The position numbers and the translations under genes are program-made. From positions 1 through 21,776 of the forward strand of contig DASTGO010000186.1 of the NCBI GenBank assembly GCA_035719045.1: a stretch of 21,776 nt of DNA, read 5' to 3'. This stretch comes from DASTGO01 sp035719045 (GTDB lineage Bacteria > Actinomycetota > Actinomycetes > Actinomycetales > Kineosporiaceae). The notes beneath the pieces are model-generated. The model was not told the DNA's origin and made no database searches. It saw nothing but the letters and a program-made list of their open reading frames with translations. Positions 6,779-13,976 of this stretch are shown here, one piece after another. Every line of letters begins with the position of its first letter. The first letter of the stretch is position 1.

Positions 6779-8176
6779 TCAGGCCGGGACGTGGAATGCC
6801 GCGGTCTGGGTGAGGATCAGCCCCAGCCACCAGTACTGCGTCACCACGAGCATCGCGACCAGCCCGAACCTGCCCGGCCAGGACCGCACGCCGAGCACCA
6901 GGAGCACCGGCAGGGTGAGCGCCGGCAGCAGGTACCGGAAGAACGACGGGTACGGCGGCAGCAGGACCAGGACGAACACCAGGTACATCGGCAGGTACAC
7001 GCGCAGTTCCAGGGGAAGCCGGGTGGTCATCCCCCAGACCGCGAGCACGAGGCAGCCGAGGAAGACGAGCGTGATCACGTCGAGGAGCACGCCCTGCCGC
7101 AGCGGCATCCCGAGCCGGTCGACGGCCGTCAGCCATGGCACCACCGCCCGGTCCGCGGTCTGCACCCAGGCCTGCTGGATCTTCAGGTAGGCGTTCCACT
7201 CCCCGGTGCGCAGAGCGATGAATCCCGGCCACAGCAGGGCACCGGCCACCGAGGCGGCGAAGGCCAGCGCGGGACCGGCCAAGGTGCGGGGCGGCTGCGG
7301 GCGATGGGTGTGCCGGTCCTGCGACCAACTGCGGACCCGCTGGGCGAGGTGCACGGCGAGCACGGCCGCCACCGGGATCCCGGCCCCCCGGGTCAGCCCC
7401 ATGACCAGCAGCAGCGGCACCATCGTCAGGTACCTGCGCCGCTGCAGGAGCAGGAGCAGCCCGACCAGCTCCGCGGCGTACAGGCCCTCGGTGTAGACGA
7501 ACCCGTACACCGCCGACGCAGGCAGCGCCGACCAGACCAGGGAGCTGCCCAGGGCCGTCCCCGGGCCGACCAGGGGACGCAGCAGCGCGGTCAGGCCGAC
7601 GGCGGCGGCACCGGCGGTCAGCAGGCTGATCGCGACCCCGAGCTTGACCTCGTTGATCCGGGTCAGGTGGTGGGTCCACCGGACCAGGTACGGATAGGCC
7701 GGGAAGAAGGCCAGCGCATTCTGCCGGAGGATCCCGTGCGGACCGGTCTGCAGCCGCCAGTCGTACCCGTGCCGGATGATCTGCAGGTACCACCGGCCGT
7801 CCCAGCTGGACAGTGCCCTGCCGACCTCGGCGTACAGCGGCCGCGGGGGGTGCTGACGGCGCACGACGACGGTCACGATGAGCAGGTCCAGCAGCCGGAA
7901 GGCGGCGAACCCCGCCAGCGACATCAGCAGGGGTCGGCGCCGGGACGTCCTCAGCAGCGCCGGGCCGGCCGACCGCAGTTGCTCGCGGACCGCCGGCCAC
8001 CGACGCCGGTCGGTGCCTCCCTCCACGGGTTTCTCAGGGTCGGCTGTCCCGAGACCGCCGGCCGGGCCGGGCCGCAGGCTGGGCGACTCCTCCGGGAGAT
8101 CGGGAGGCCCGGACGGCGCGCGGTCGGGGTCGCCGGGCCCTGGTTGTTCGGTGGTGGTCGTGGTGTCGCTGCTCAT
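6779..8176 (-). CDS. PIG-V-like membrane mannosyltransferase
   Basis: 465 residues if it starts at ATG 8176. Residues 1-80 are a Pro/Gly/Asp-rich, probably disordered cytosolic tail. About ten or more hydrophobic helices follow. The hallmark SWDGRWYLQIIRHGY (~124-138, holding the expected catalytic Asp) and FFPAYPYLVR (157-166) are those of bacterial PIG-V/GT-C proteins, which transfer mannose from polyprenyl-phosphate mannose on the outer side of the membrane. GFVYTEGLYA and LTRGAGIPV are also typical. The acceptor is unknown; glycolipid or protein O-mannosylation are possibilities. No good Shine-Dalgarno precedes ATG 8176; GTG starts lie shortly upstream, so the start is uncertain. The gene is divergent from the cellulase, with no evident functional link. 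Confidence 0.8.
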   Translation of the reverse strand: MSSDTTTTTEQPGPGDPDRAPSGPPDLPEESPSLRPGPAGGLGTADPEKPVEGGTDRRRWPAVREQLRSAGPALLRTSRRRPLLMSLAGFAAFRLLDLLIVTVVVRRQHPPRPLYAEVGRALSSWDGRWYLQIIRHGYDWRLQTGPHGILRQNALAFFPAYPYLVRWTHHLTRINEVKLGVAISLLTAGAAAVGLTALLRPLVGPGTALGSSLVWSALPASAVYGFVYTEGLYAAELVGLLLLLQRRRYLTMVPLLLVMGLTRGAGIPVAAVLAVHLAQRVRSWSQDRHTHRPQPPRTLAGPALAFAASVAGALLWPGFIALRTGEWNAYLKIQQAWVQTADRAVVPWLTAVDRLGMPLRQGVLLDVITLVFLGCLVLAVWGMTTRLPLELRVYLPMYLVFVLVLLPPYPSFFRYLLPALTLPVLLVLGVRSWPGRFGLVAMLVVTQYWWLGLILTQTAAFHVPA

Positions 8177-8498
8177 CGCGGCCGTCACAGGGGTCCGGCC
8201 CACACCCTCCGGGCGCGGGCTGTCTGACTCGTCCCACCCCCGTTGCCCACCCCGCCCGCACCTCTTCACACAAAACCGGATAACCCGTATCGCCGTGGTC
8301 ACTCCTGCCCCAGATTCGGTCGCGCCGCCGCCGTCGAGGGCGACCGACCGGTGGGAGGTCGAGCCCTCCCCGATACCGGGAAGGTCGGCAGCAACCTGAA
8401 GGCCCTCCGGCGTCGATTCATGGTCGACAACCCGGGCGGAGCGGTCGCCGGGCGTTGCCGGACCCATCTGCCACGGCACGACGGAAGGACGACCTCCA
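8177..8498. promoter_or_regulatory. Divergent promoter region with three inverted repeats upstream of the cellulase
   Basis: There is no gene here. Three perfect inverted repeats lie on the cellulase side: TCGGTCGC 8316-8323 with 8340-8347; GGGAGG 8353-8358 with CCTCCC 8365-8370 (six-base centre); and GTCGA 8412-8416 with TCGAC 8424-8428. The second recalls a palindromic LacI-type sugar-repressor operator but is not the CebR/CelR box TGGGAGCGCTCCCA. A possible promoter for the cellulase is a TTCACA near 8265 with a poor -10. The ribosome binding site is GGAAGGA at 8483-8489, nine bases before ATG 8499. Confidence 0.45.
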
Positions 8499-10949
8499 AT
8501 GTCACGACCACGACGCTCACTCACCCGGTTTCGCGGCCGGCCCCGGACAGTGGCCGTGGCGGCAATGCTGGCCGTCACCACGGCTGTCCCCATCGCCTCG
8601 GCATTGACCTCGAACGCCGCGACCACCGGCTGCACCGCCACCTACTCCGTGGTCACCTCCTGGGACGGCAGTGGCTTCATCGGGCGGGTGCTGGTGACCA
8701 ACAACGCCCAGTCGCTGACGTCCTGGAAGCTCACCTGGACCTTCCCGAACGGGCAGCGGATGCTGGCCGGCTGGGGTGGCCGGGGCACGCAGACCGGCAG
8801 CACGGTGACGATCAGCAACCCGACCTGGCGTGCCTCCCTGGCCTCCGGGACCAGCGCGGACGTCGGCTTCGTCGCCTACTACCGGGGCACCAACTCGGCG
8901 CCGGGCGATCTGGCCCTCAACGGCGTGCGCTGCAGCGCGTCCATCCCCACGCCCACGCCGACACCGACACCCACACCCACGGCGACCACCCCCACGGCGA
9001 CCCCGACGCCGACCAGCACCGCGTCACCGACCAGCACCGCGTCGCCGACCACCGGTGCCGGCGGGTCGACGTACGACCAGCGCTTCCTGGCGATGTACAA
9101 GAAGCTGCACGACCCGGCGAACGGCTACTTCAGCTCGACGGGCGTGCCGTATCACTCCGTCGAGACGCTGATGGTCGAGGCGCCGGACTACGGTCACGAG
9201 ACCACGTCCGAGGCGTTCAGCTACTGGATGTGGGTCGAGGCCGAGTACGGGCGGATCACCGGGGACTGGACCGGGTTCAACAATGCCTGGGCGATCACCG
9301 AGAAGTACCTCATCCCCTCGCACGCCGACCAGCCGACCAACGACGGCTACAACGCCTCCAAGCCGGCGACCTACGCGGCGGAGTCCGACAACCAGTCGGA
9401 CTACCCGGCCAGACTTGACGGTAATGTCCCGGTCGGTCAGGACCCGCTGGCGGGCGAGCTGAAGTCCGCCTACGGCAGCTCCGACATCTACGGGATGCAC
9501 TGGCTGCTCGACGTGGACAACAAGTACGGGTTCGGGCGCTGCGGCGACGGCAAGACCGCCCCGGCCTACATCAACACCTTCCAGCGCGGGTCGTCCGAGT
9601 CGGTGTGGGAGACCGTTCCCCAGCCGTCGTGCGACACCTTCGCCTTCGGCGGCAGGAACGGCTTCCTGGACCTGTTCACCGGCGACAACAGCTACTCCAA
9701 GCAGTGGAGGTACACCGACGCCCCGGACGCCGACGCCCGTGCGGTGCAGGCGGCGTACTGGGCGCTGCAGTGGGCGACCAAGCAGGGCAAGCAGAGCCAG
9801 GTCTCGGCGAGCGTGGCCAAGGCCGTGAAGATGGGCGACTACCTGCGGTACTCCATGTTCGACAAGTACTTCAAGAAGATCGGCAACTGCACCTCGCCCT
9901 CCGGCTGCCCGGGCGCCTCGGGCAGGGACGCCGAGCACTACCTGGTGTCCTGGTACTACGCCTGGGGCGGCTCGACGGACACCAACGGCGGCTGGGCCTG
10001 GCGGATCGGGGACGGCGCCTCCCACCAGGGCTACCAGAACCCGCTCGCGGCCTACGCCCTGTCCAGTGTCGACGGGATGAAGCCGTCGTCGTCGACCGGT
10101 GCCACCGACTGGGCCAAGAGCCTGAGCAGGCAGCTGGAGTTCTACCAGTGGCTGCAGTCCGCCGAGGGCGCCATCGCCGGCGGTGCGACGAACAGCTGGC
10201 AGGGCGCCTACGCCACGCCGCCGGCCGGCACCCCGATGTTCTACGGGATGGCCTACGACCCCCAGCCGGTCTGGCACGACCCGGCCAGCAACAAGTGGTT
10301 CGGGTTCCAGACCTGGTCGATGGAACGGGTCGCGGAGTACTACTACGCGACCGGTGACGCCAAGGCCAAGGCGATCCTCGACAAGTGGGTGCCCTGGGCC
10401 GTCAAGAACACCACGGTCAAGGCCGACGGAACGTTCGTCATCCCGTCCGACCTGACCTGGACCGGGGCCCCGGACACCTGGAACGCGACCTCGCCGGGCA
10501 AGAACACCGGCCTGCACGTGACCGTCGCCAGCACCACCAGCGACGTCGGGGTGGCCGGTTCGCTGGCCAAGGTGCTGACCTACTACGGCGCCAAGGCCAA
10601 TGACACCACCGCCAAGACCCTGGCCAAGCAACTGCTCGACGCGATGTGGGCGAACAACCAGGACGCCCAGGGCGTCTCCTTGCCGGAGACCCGCGACGAC
10701 TACAAGCGGTTCAACGACAAGGTCTACCTGCCGTCCGGCTGGACCGGCAAGATGCCCAACGGGGACAAGCTCGACTCCTCGTCGACGTTCCTGTCCATGC
10801 GCAGCTGGTACAAGGACGACCCGAACTGGTCCAAGGTCCAGAGCTACCTCGACGGAGGCAGCGCACCGACCTTCCGGTACCACCGGTTCTGGGCGCAGGC
10901 CGACGTGGCGACCGCGATGGCGGTGTACGCGGAGCTGATCGGCGGCTGA
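8499..10949 (+). CDS. Secreted GH48 cellulase (reducing-end cellobiohydrolase) with N-terminal CBM2
   Basis: 816 residues. The Sec-type signal peptide (~1-40) has a long Arg-rich start, with likely cleavage near TSNA/ATTG. A CBM2 follows (~43-147), with Cys45-Cys145 as the probable disulfide and Trp55, Trp92 and Trp110 at the places of the three cellulose-binding tryptophans. A Pro/Thr linker spans ~149-189. A complete GH48 domain covers ~191-816. The motif VETLMVEAPDYGHETTSEAFSYW (written here in parts: VETLMVEAPDYG, then HETTSEAFSYW) holds Glu238, the expected general acid. GH48 enzymes processively release cellobiose from the reducing ends of crystalline cellulose by inversion and are a marker of truly cellulolytic bacteria. 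It is a single gene, with no cellulase neighbours in view. It ends before a strong hairpin. Confidence 0.96.
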   Translation: MSRPRRSLTRFRGRPRTVAVAAMLAVTTAVPIASALTSNAATTGCTATYSVVTSWDGSGFIGRVLVTNNAQSLTSWKLTWTFPNGQRMLAGWGGRGTQTGSTVTISNPTWRASLASGTSADVGFVAYYRGTNSAPGDLALNGVRCSASIPTPTPTPTPTPTATTPTATPTPTSTASPTSTASPTTGAGGSTYDQRFLAMYKKLHDPANGYFSSTGVPYHSVETLMVEAPDYGHETTSEAFSYWMWVEAEYGRITGDWTGFNNAWAITEKYLIPSHADQPTNDGYNASKPATYAAESDNQSDYPARLDGNVPVGQDPLAGELKSAYGSSDIYGMHWLLDVDNKYGFGRCGDGKTAPAYINTFQRGSSESVWETVPQPSCDTFAFGGRNGFLDLFTGDNSYSKQWRYTDAPDADARAVQAAYWALQWATKQGKQSQVSASVAKAVKMGDYLRYSMFDKYFKKIGNCTSPSGCPGASGRDAEHYLVSWYYAWGGSTDTNGGWAWRIGDGASHQGYQNPLAAYALSSVDGMKPSSSTGATDWAKSLSRQLEFYQWLQSAEGAIAGGATNSWQGAYATPPAGTPMFYGMAYDPQPVWHDPASNKWFGFQTWSMERVAEYYYATGDAKAKAILDKWVPWAVKNTTVKADGTFVIPSDLTWTGAPDTWNATSPGKNTGLHVTVASTTSDVGVAGSLAKVLTYYGAKANDTTAKTLAKQLLDAMWANNQDAQGVSLPETRDDYKRFNDKVYLPSGWTGKMPNGDKLDSSSTFLSMRSWYKDDPNWSKVQSYLDGGSAPTFRYHRFWAQADVATAMAVYAELIGG
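8943..9065 (+). repeat. Pro/Thr linker-coding repeats inside the GH48 gene
   Basis: The linker is encoded by CCGACN/CCCACN-type hexamers, giving about six TP units. Two copies of an 18-bp unit follow at 9009-9026 and 9027-9044, differing at one base and encoding PTSTAS. Such repeats allow the linker length to vary by slippage. Confidence 0.85.
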
Positions 10950-10972
10950 CGCAGTTGACCGGCGGCTGACGC
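10940..10972 (+). repeat. 13-bp direct repeat across the GH48 stop codon
   Basis: CGGCGGCTGACGC occurs at 10940-10952 and 10960-10972, a period of 20 bp. The first copy contains the stop codon. It looks like a small local duplication. Confidence 0.75.
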
Positions 10973-10979
10973 CTCTGCT

Positions 10980-11033
10980 GAGTGCGACGTTGTCGGGCCT
11001 TCCCCACCGGAAGAGCCCGACAACGTCGCACTC
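10980..11033. terminator. Long near-perfect hairpin between the cellulase and polyprenyl synthase genes
   Basis: GAGTGCGACGTTGTCGGGC (10980-10998) is perfectly repeated in inverse at 11015-11033. Inside it CTTCC (10999-11003) pairs with GGAAG (11009-11013). The whole is a 24-bp stem with one bulged A and the loop CCACC. It lies between convergent genes and only a weak GTGTTT follows. A bidirectional terminator is likely. A repeated palindromic element or protein-binding site is also possible because the stem is longer than a terminator needs. Confidence 0.75.
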
Positions 11034-11165
11034 GGTGTTTGCGGGGTGTCTACGGGAGGTCTAGGGGACCAGGACCCAGCTCGGCGGCCGGCCTGCCGCC
11101 CCCTCCGGTCACGGCCGGACACGGATCAGTGCGGGCCCGGGCTCGAGGAGGCCACCACACCCACG

Positions 11166-11189
11166 TCCCGGGGCGCTCCGGTCCCGGGA
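11166..11189 (-). terminator. Hairpin directly after the polyprenyl synthase stop
   Basis: CCCGGGA (11183-11189) pairs with TCCCGGG (11166-11172) around a ten-base loop, immediately 3' of the stop codon on the minus strand. It is a possible terminator for the nuo-polyprenyl synthase operon. There is no T-run. The interval 11034-11165 shows nothing else. Confidence 0.45.
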
Positions 11190-12266
11190 TCAGGCGGTGC
11201 GGGCGACCAGGGCGTCGGCGAAGGCGCGCAGGGCGTCCTTGCAGGAACCGTCGGGCAGCGGGTCCAGCGCCGCGACGGCCTCCTTGGCCCAGCGGACCGC
11301 CTCGGACCGCGCCTGCTCCATCGCCGGGTGGGCCCGCAGCAGGGCGACCGCCTCGGCGAGCCGCTCGTCGTCGGACAGGTCCCCGTCGAGCAGTTCCACC
11401 AGCCGGGCCGACCCGTCGGGCAGACCCGCGGCCTGTTCCTCGGCGGCCGCGCGCCGGGCCAGCAGCACCGGCAACGTGGCGACCCCTTCCCGCAGGTCGG
11501 TGCCGGGGGTCTTGCCGGACTGGGCACCGTCGCTGGCCAGGTCGATGACGTCGTCGGCAAGTTGGAACGCCACGCCGACCTTCTCGCCGTACTCGATGAG
11601 CACCTTGAGCACGTCCTCCTCGCAGCCGCCGAACATCGCCCCGAACCGGGCCGAGGTGGCGATCAGCGAGCCGGTCTTGTCCGCCAGCACCTGCAGGTAG
11701 TGGTCGACAGGGTCCTCACCGGCCTGCGGGCCGACCGTCTCGTGCAACTGACCGAGGCACAGCCGCTCGAAGGTCTCGGCCTGGATCTGCACGGCCTCGT
11801 GCCCCAGCCCCGCCACCACCCGGGAGGCCCGGGCGAACAGCAGGTCGCCGGTGAGGATGGCCACCGTGTTCCCCCACACCTGGTGGGCGGCCGGTGCACC
11901 CCGGCGGACCGGGGCGGAGTCCATCACGTCGTCGTGGTACAGCGTCGCCAGATGGGTCAGCTCGACCACCACGGCCGCGTCGACCACCTCCTGCCGGGTG
12001 GGGTCGCCGAGGTGGCTGGCCAGCAGGGTGAGCATCGGGCGGACCCGCTTGCCCCCCGCCAGGACCAGGTGCCGCGAGGCGTCGTCGGCCAGCCGGTCCG
12101 CCTGGCCGACGGCCTCGTGCAGCCGATGCTCCACCCGGGCCAGACCCTCCCGCACCGCGGCGTCCAGGGTCCGCTCGACCAGGGAGAGGTCCAGGGCGGC
12201 CGTGACCGCGGTTGCGGCAGGCGGCTGCGCCCCCACCGACGTCGAAGGCACGTTCACGGCTGTCAC
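11190..12266 (-). CDS. Long-chain trans-polyprenyl diphosphate synthase
   Basis: 358 residues from GTG 12266. Soluble enzymes of this family add isopentenyl diphosphate units to an allylic diphosphate. GGKRVRP (71-77), the first Asp-rich motif DDVMD (112-116) followed by RRG, the GDLLFARA segment (~140-147) and the second motif DDVID (238-242) with GKTPGTD after it are all intact. Product length is probably C30-C50, but I cannot fix it from the sequence. The gene follows nuoN by 84 bp on the same strand, as in other actinobacteria, which suggests it makes the menaquinone side chain used by complex I. The start GTG 12266 has GGGGGAGG ten bases upstream. GTG 12293 would add nine residues. A three-codon frame overlaps this start. 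Confidence 0.9.
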   Translation of the reverse strand: MTAVNVPSTSVGAQPPAATAVTAALDLSLVERTLDAAVREGLARVEHRLHEAVGQADRLADDASRHLVLAGGKRVRPMLTLLASHLGDPTRQEVVDAAVVVELTHLATLYHDDVMDSAPVRRGAPAAHQVWGNTVAILTGDLLFARASRVVAGLGHEAVQIQAETFERLCLGQLHETVGPQAGEDPVDHYLQVLADKTGSLIATSARFGAMFGGCEEDVLKVLIEYGEKVGVAFQLADDVIDLASDGAQSGKTPGTDLREGVATLPVLLARRAAAEEQAAGLPDGSARLVELLDGDLSDDERLAEAVALLRAHPAMEQARSEAVRWAKEAVAALDPLPDGSCKDALRAFADALVARTA

Positions 12267-12284
12267 CTTCTCATGACCTCCCCC
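12263..12284 (-). promoter_or_regulatory. Ribosome binding site and overlapping three-codon frame at the polyprenyl synthase start
   Basis: On the minus strand GGGGGAGG (12277-12284) is followed by ATG AGA AGG TGA (12274-12263). The TGA overlaps the GTG start at 12266. The site could serve GTG 12266 with a ten-base spacer. The tiny frame with two rare Arg codons may be chance, since only two bases separate it from the purine run. Confidence 0.4.
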
Positions 12285-12350
12285 GGCGGTCACCGGCGGA
12301 GCACCCCTCGCGGTTCGGACACGGCTGCCTGACCCTCGTCCCCGAGCCGG

Positions 12351-13976
12351 CTACGGCAGGAAGGCCGACGCCTGGCCGGCCAGGTCGAGCACCGGCGACG
12401 GGACCACCCCGAGCAGGACCGTGACCAGGGCGGCCACCACGACCGCGAAGGTGGTCGCCGTACCCGGCAGGGCCACCACGGCGGCCGAGGACGCCTCTGC
12501 GGGCTCGCTGAAGTACATCAGGACGATCACCCGGACGTAGAAGAACGCCGCGATCGCGCTGGCCAGCACGCCGACCAGGGCCAGGATCCAGGCCCCGCCG
12601 TGCACCGCCGCGGAGAACACCGCGTACTTACCCATGAAACCGCTGGTCAGCGGGATCCCGGCGAAGGCCAGCAGGAACAGGGTGAAGATCCCCGCGATCC
12701 ACGGGTGCCGCCGGCCGAGGCCCGCCCACTGCGACAGGTGGGTGGCCTCGCCGCCGACGACGCCCTCCGGTCCGGCGTCGCGGACCAGCGTCACCACGGC
12801 GAAGGCGCCGATCGTGGCGAACCCGTAGGCCAGCAGGTAGAACAGCACCGCCCCGATCCCCTGCTTGTCCATCGCGATGATGCCGGTGAGCAGGAAGCCC
12901 GCGTGGGCGATGGACGAGTAGGCGAGCATCCGCTTGACGTCGGTCTGCACGATGGCGATCACCGAGCCGACCGCCATCGTCAGGATGGCGATGCCCCACA
13001 GCACCGGCTGCCAGTCCCAGCGGGCCGACGGCAGCGCCACATAGGCCACCCGCAGCAGCGCGCCGAACGCGGCGACCTTGGTGCAGGCGGCCATGAAGCC
13101 GGTGACCGGGGTCGGGGCGCCCTGGTAGACGTCCGGGGTCCAGGAGTGGAACGGGGCGGCGCTGACCTTGAACAGCAGCCCGATCAGGACCAGCCCGGCG
13201 CCCAGCAGCAGCAGCCCGTCCTGGTTGATCACCGCTGCCCGGTCACCGCTTCCGGCGATCGCCGCGGCGATGTCGGTCAGCTGGACCGACCCGGCGAACC
13301 CGTACAGCATCGCCGCGCCGAACAGGAAGAACGCCGAGGAGAAGGCCCCGAGCAGGAAGTACTTCAGCGCGGCCTCCTGCGACAGCAGCCGCCGGCGCCG
13401 GGCCAGCCCGCACATCAGGTACAGCGGCAGGGACAGGACCTCCAGCGCGACGAACATCGTCAGCAGGTCGTTGGCCGCCGGGAACAGCAGCATCCCGCCG
13501 ACGGAGAACAGCAGCAGCGGGAAGACCTCGGAGGTGACCAGCCCGGCCCGGATCGACCGCTCCTCCGCGGGCGAACCCGGCACCGCCGCGGCCTGCGCGG
13601 TGAACGCCCCGCCCGACTCCACCGCCCGCTCCGCCATGGTCAGCACGGCCAGCACGCTCAGCCCGAGCACGCTGCCCTGCAGGAACAGGGTGACCCCGTC
13701 CACCACGACCGCCCCGGCGAAGGCCCGCCCGGCGGCCCGCACCCCGGCCGTCTGCAGCGGCTCGTTGCGGTAGGCGAGGGCGGCCACGGCGCACAGGGCG
13801 GCGACCACCCCGACCAGCGCCACCCCGACCTGCGTGGTGAACCGGTAGGCGCGCGGCACGAACGCCTCGACCAGCACCGCCACCAGCGCCGCACCGAAGA
13901 CGATCAGCATCGGCGAGACGGCGGCGTAGTCGACGGTCGGCGCGATGAAGCCGCCGGCTGCCTGGAAGGCACTCAC
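12351..13976 (-). CDS. nuoN: NADH-quinone oxidoreductase subunit N
   Basis: 541 residues and about 14 membrane helices. It is one of the three antiporter-like proton-channel subunits of complex I. The conserved channel core is seen in LLFKVSAAPFHSWTPDVYQGAPTPV (quoted in parts: LLFKVSAAPFHSW, then TPDVYQGAPTPV) and TDVKRMLAYSSIAHAGF. A Glu is in MFVALEVLSLPLYL. The gene begins at GTG 13976 inside the nuoM stop (GTGA overlap, 4 nt), with AAGGGA upstream, so it is translationally coupled. Length is somewhat above the usual 480-520, owing to a hydrophilic loop near residues 120-145 (GGAFTAQAAAVPGSPAEER). It is the last nuo gene; the polyprenyl synthase follows. Confidence 0.95.
   Translation of the reverse strand: MSAFQAAGGFIAPTVDYAAVSPMLIVFGAALVAVLVEAFVPRAYRFTTQVGVALVGVVAALCAVAALAYRNEPLQTAGVRAAGRAFAGAVVVDGVTLFLQGSVLGLSVLAVLTMAERAVESGGAFTAQAAAVPGSPAEERSIRAGLVTSEVFPLLLFSVGGMLLFPAANDLLTMFVALEVLSLPLYLMCGLARRRRLLSQEAALKYFLLGAFSSAFFLFGAAMLYGFAGSVQLTDIAAAIAGSGDRAAVINQDGLLLLGAGLVLIGLLFKVSAAPFHSWTPDVYQGAPTPVTGFMAACTKVAAFGALLRVAYVALPSARWDWQPVLWGIAILTMAVGSVIAIVQTDVKRMLAYSSIAHAGFLLTGIIAMDKQGIGAVLFYLLAYGFATIGAFAVVTLVRDAGPEGVVGGEATHLSQWAGLGRRHPWIAGIFTLFLLAFAGIPLTSGFMGKYAVFSAAVHGGAWILALVGVLASAIAAFFYVRVIVLMYFSEPAEASSAAVVALPGTATTFAVVVAALVTVLLGVVPSPVLDLAGQASAFLP

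Noticed and set aside
6761..8227. Plus-strand frame opposite the PIG-V-like gene
   Set aside because: Gln/Arg/His-rich shadow; the minus strand encodes a membrane protein with family motifs.
8177..8498. Riboswitch or CebR box upstream of the cellulase
   Set aside because: No riboswitch core motif that I know is visible, and TGGGAGCGCTCCCA is absent; only generic inverted repeats are seen.
9024..10883. Minus-strand frame of about 620 codons in the cellulase gene
   Set aside because: Shadow of GH48; Val/Gly/Arg-rich with no domain.
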